A stretch of DNA of 64,000 nt from contig CM072158.1 of assembly GCA_036850595.1 (NCBI GenBank), positions 8,385,422 to 8,449,421 of the forward strand, given 5' to 3'. This document shows positions 62,401 through 64,000 of the stretch, piece after piece; the stretch's first letter is position 1; each line of letters starts with the position of its first letter. The position numbers were made by a program, and so were the translations under genes. This DNA is from Rhyacichthys aspro. Taxonomy: Eukaryota; Chordata; Actinopteri; Gobiiformes; Rhyacichthyidae. The notes beneath the pieces are model-generated. The model was not told the DNA's origin and ran no database searches. It saw only the letters and a program-made list of their open reading frames with translations.

Positions 62401-64000
62401 AGTTGAGTCAGCTCGTAGCAGTTGCTGATGCAGGTAGAGGACAGAGAAGGGAAAAGACTGGCTGCATCCTCAGTTTACATCGAAAAACATACAGCACAAA
62501 AAAATAGTGTCCAAAAGTCAATGTTTTTTTTATATATTGACATAAATATCCACTTCATTTAACAAGATTGTATGAGCACACATTTAATGTTTTTGCTTTG
62601 ACCATTTTGATTCCATTTCTTCTTCATCCTGATTCTGTCTTGATTAGAAAACAAGATGAAACTGATAACTTTGCCTCTTTGCTTTTATTAAGTTATGCAC
62701 TAACAGGCTGCACTGGGAGATGCTGTTAGAAACTATAGAGAAATCTGAGTCCATGTGAACATTGCTAACATTGTTCCTGTTTGTCAAAGAGTTTCCTGTG
62801 CAGTGAGTGGTGCCTTTTGGCGGCTGTCATTTGGCTGAGCCTCGGCGTTTGGTGCTACAGACCTGAGGAATCTGACGTCCACGTGTTACAGTGAAGTACA
62901 GGTGTCTGAGATGGACAGGTCAGCACTCACAGGTGTGTCACGCAGCGATGCCTGACACTTCAACATCACATTTGGAGTTTCAGAAAGAAGAATTTGATAA
63001 CAATATTGTTCATATACCTCTTTAATTTAAGGAGTGAGCCAAGATCCAGACCAGTGCATCTCTATACTGCGAAACATGAGGGGAAAAAAAAGGGCTAGGA
63101 AACATAATTTTTTAAACACCAAGTGAAATGGGTCTGGAATCCCTTCCCTAAACATAAATTTCCACTCGACATAAATCATGACAGAGCATCATTTATACTT
63201 TATCTGAAATGAGCAGCCTTTATTAAGTCCAGAGTCAATTTATTCAGTCTCTTGATTCTGCTCCCTGAAATCCAACTCAAATCCAGAGAATGAACTTATT
63301 ATGTGGCTGGCCAGTCGAGCCAAAACTCTACTTCTTTGAGTTTTTAATGAGCCGTGTCTGGTTGCGTCCTAAGGATACTTTGGAGTGGCCTACCTACACT
63401 ATTTAGATTTTAATTGTAACATATTGAGGCCAAAGACTCCGCTGAGAATCGTTTAAATTAGACCCAACGTTGTGAAACATGAATGCAAATTGTGTGTAAG
63501 ACCTGCACACAGCGAAGTTGCATTTTCCAGCAGCATCGGGCTTCAAACGACCAGCCTATAATTAGACACTGTCATTATATTGTAGCCGTGCTTAGATCAA
63601 CGAGATCACAGCAGTCAAACATAGTCTTAAAATGTCTTCAGATGTTCGAGGAATCAGCTGCCTTTCCATTTTCAGACCCATACCTATTTTTAATATAACA
63701 AGCCAATGTTAACAAGGACACAGCAGGCTGAATTTATTTTCTAAACGTGACACGTGCAGTCTCTACGTCCAGGTGGGATTCATTAGAAAACGTGGCCACG
63801 AATCAGTTATGACTCAGCAAAAACAAGCCTGCAGTTTATCCCTAATTCTGCTTGAGTCACTTAGCGGTTTTAATTTACTGTCTCACCAGAACCGCTCTTA
63901 ACCTACCACAAAGCAGAAATTACAAGCTGACCATTGTGTGCTTCTCAATCTTCCCTGCACAAATCAAGTCTGCAGCACGTCTTTGTAAATGGAAAAGATT
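62401..64000. other. Intergenic DNA upstream of bcan
   Basis: AT-rich sequence; no coding exon, RNA gene or repeat recognised. Confidence 0.4.

Overview
The window is vertebrate nuclear DNA, almost certainly from a teleost fish. It has intron-split genes with GT/AG junctions, AT-rich intergenic DNA, a tRNA-derived SINE of the common teleost type and a hAT-type MITE. I cannot name the species. Exons were assembled by hand. Every coding exon keeps frame across its junctions, and both full coding sequences are multiples of three.

Layout. (1) About 1-16.4 kb, minus strand: mef2d, a MADS-box transcription factor. Eleven coding exons (1187-11543) give 564 aa including the 21-nt beta microexon. A 5'UTR exon and a CCAAT-bearing promoter lie near 15.9-16.4 kb. 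(2) About 16.5-25 kb: no convincing gene, but a perfect 22-bp inverted repeat and a diverged duplicated segment. (3) About 25.1-37.2 kb, plus strand: the mir-9 locus. The complete miR-9 hairpin (31253-31339) sits inside an intron of an inferred three-exon, largely non-coding host transcript (25.6 to 36.3 or 37.2 kb). RFX X-box motifs and GC-rich, enhancer-like islands surround it. (4) About 37.2-48.8 kb: intergenic, with GC-rich islands, an assembly artefact of homopolymer runs (39.5-40.05 kb), a SINE and CTCF-like motifs. (5) About 48.8-62.4 kb, minus strand: bcan (brevican), a hyaluronan-binding brain proteoglycan. Fourteen coding exons give 1211 aa: signal peptide, Ig, two Link modules, a long acidic mucin-like region, EGF, C-type lectin, CCP and a short tail. 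Reading through the donor of exon 8 gives a 963-aa form with a hydrophobic end, matching the GPI-anchored brevican isoform of mammals. (6) 62.4-64 kb: nothing recognised.

The three loci share a neural theme. MEF2D acts in neurons and muscle, miR-9 is a neural progenitor microRNA, and brevican is a perineuronal and glial matrix component. The human counterparts lie near each other on 1q22 (from memory), so this is a conserved neighbourhood, although the order appears rearranged. The mef2d and mir-9 host promoters diverge, and the mir-9 host and bcan converge, with CTCF-like motifs between them.

The items most worth checking are the retained-intron GPI tail of bcan, a 92-nt hairpin in a bcan intron whose changes are tolerated as G:U pairs only on the sense strand, the RFX motif series around mir-9, and the perfect inverted repeat at 19.7 kb.
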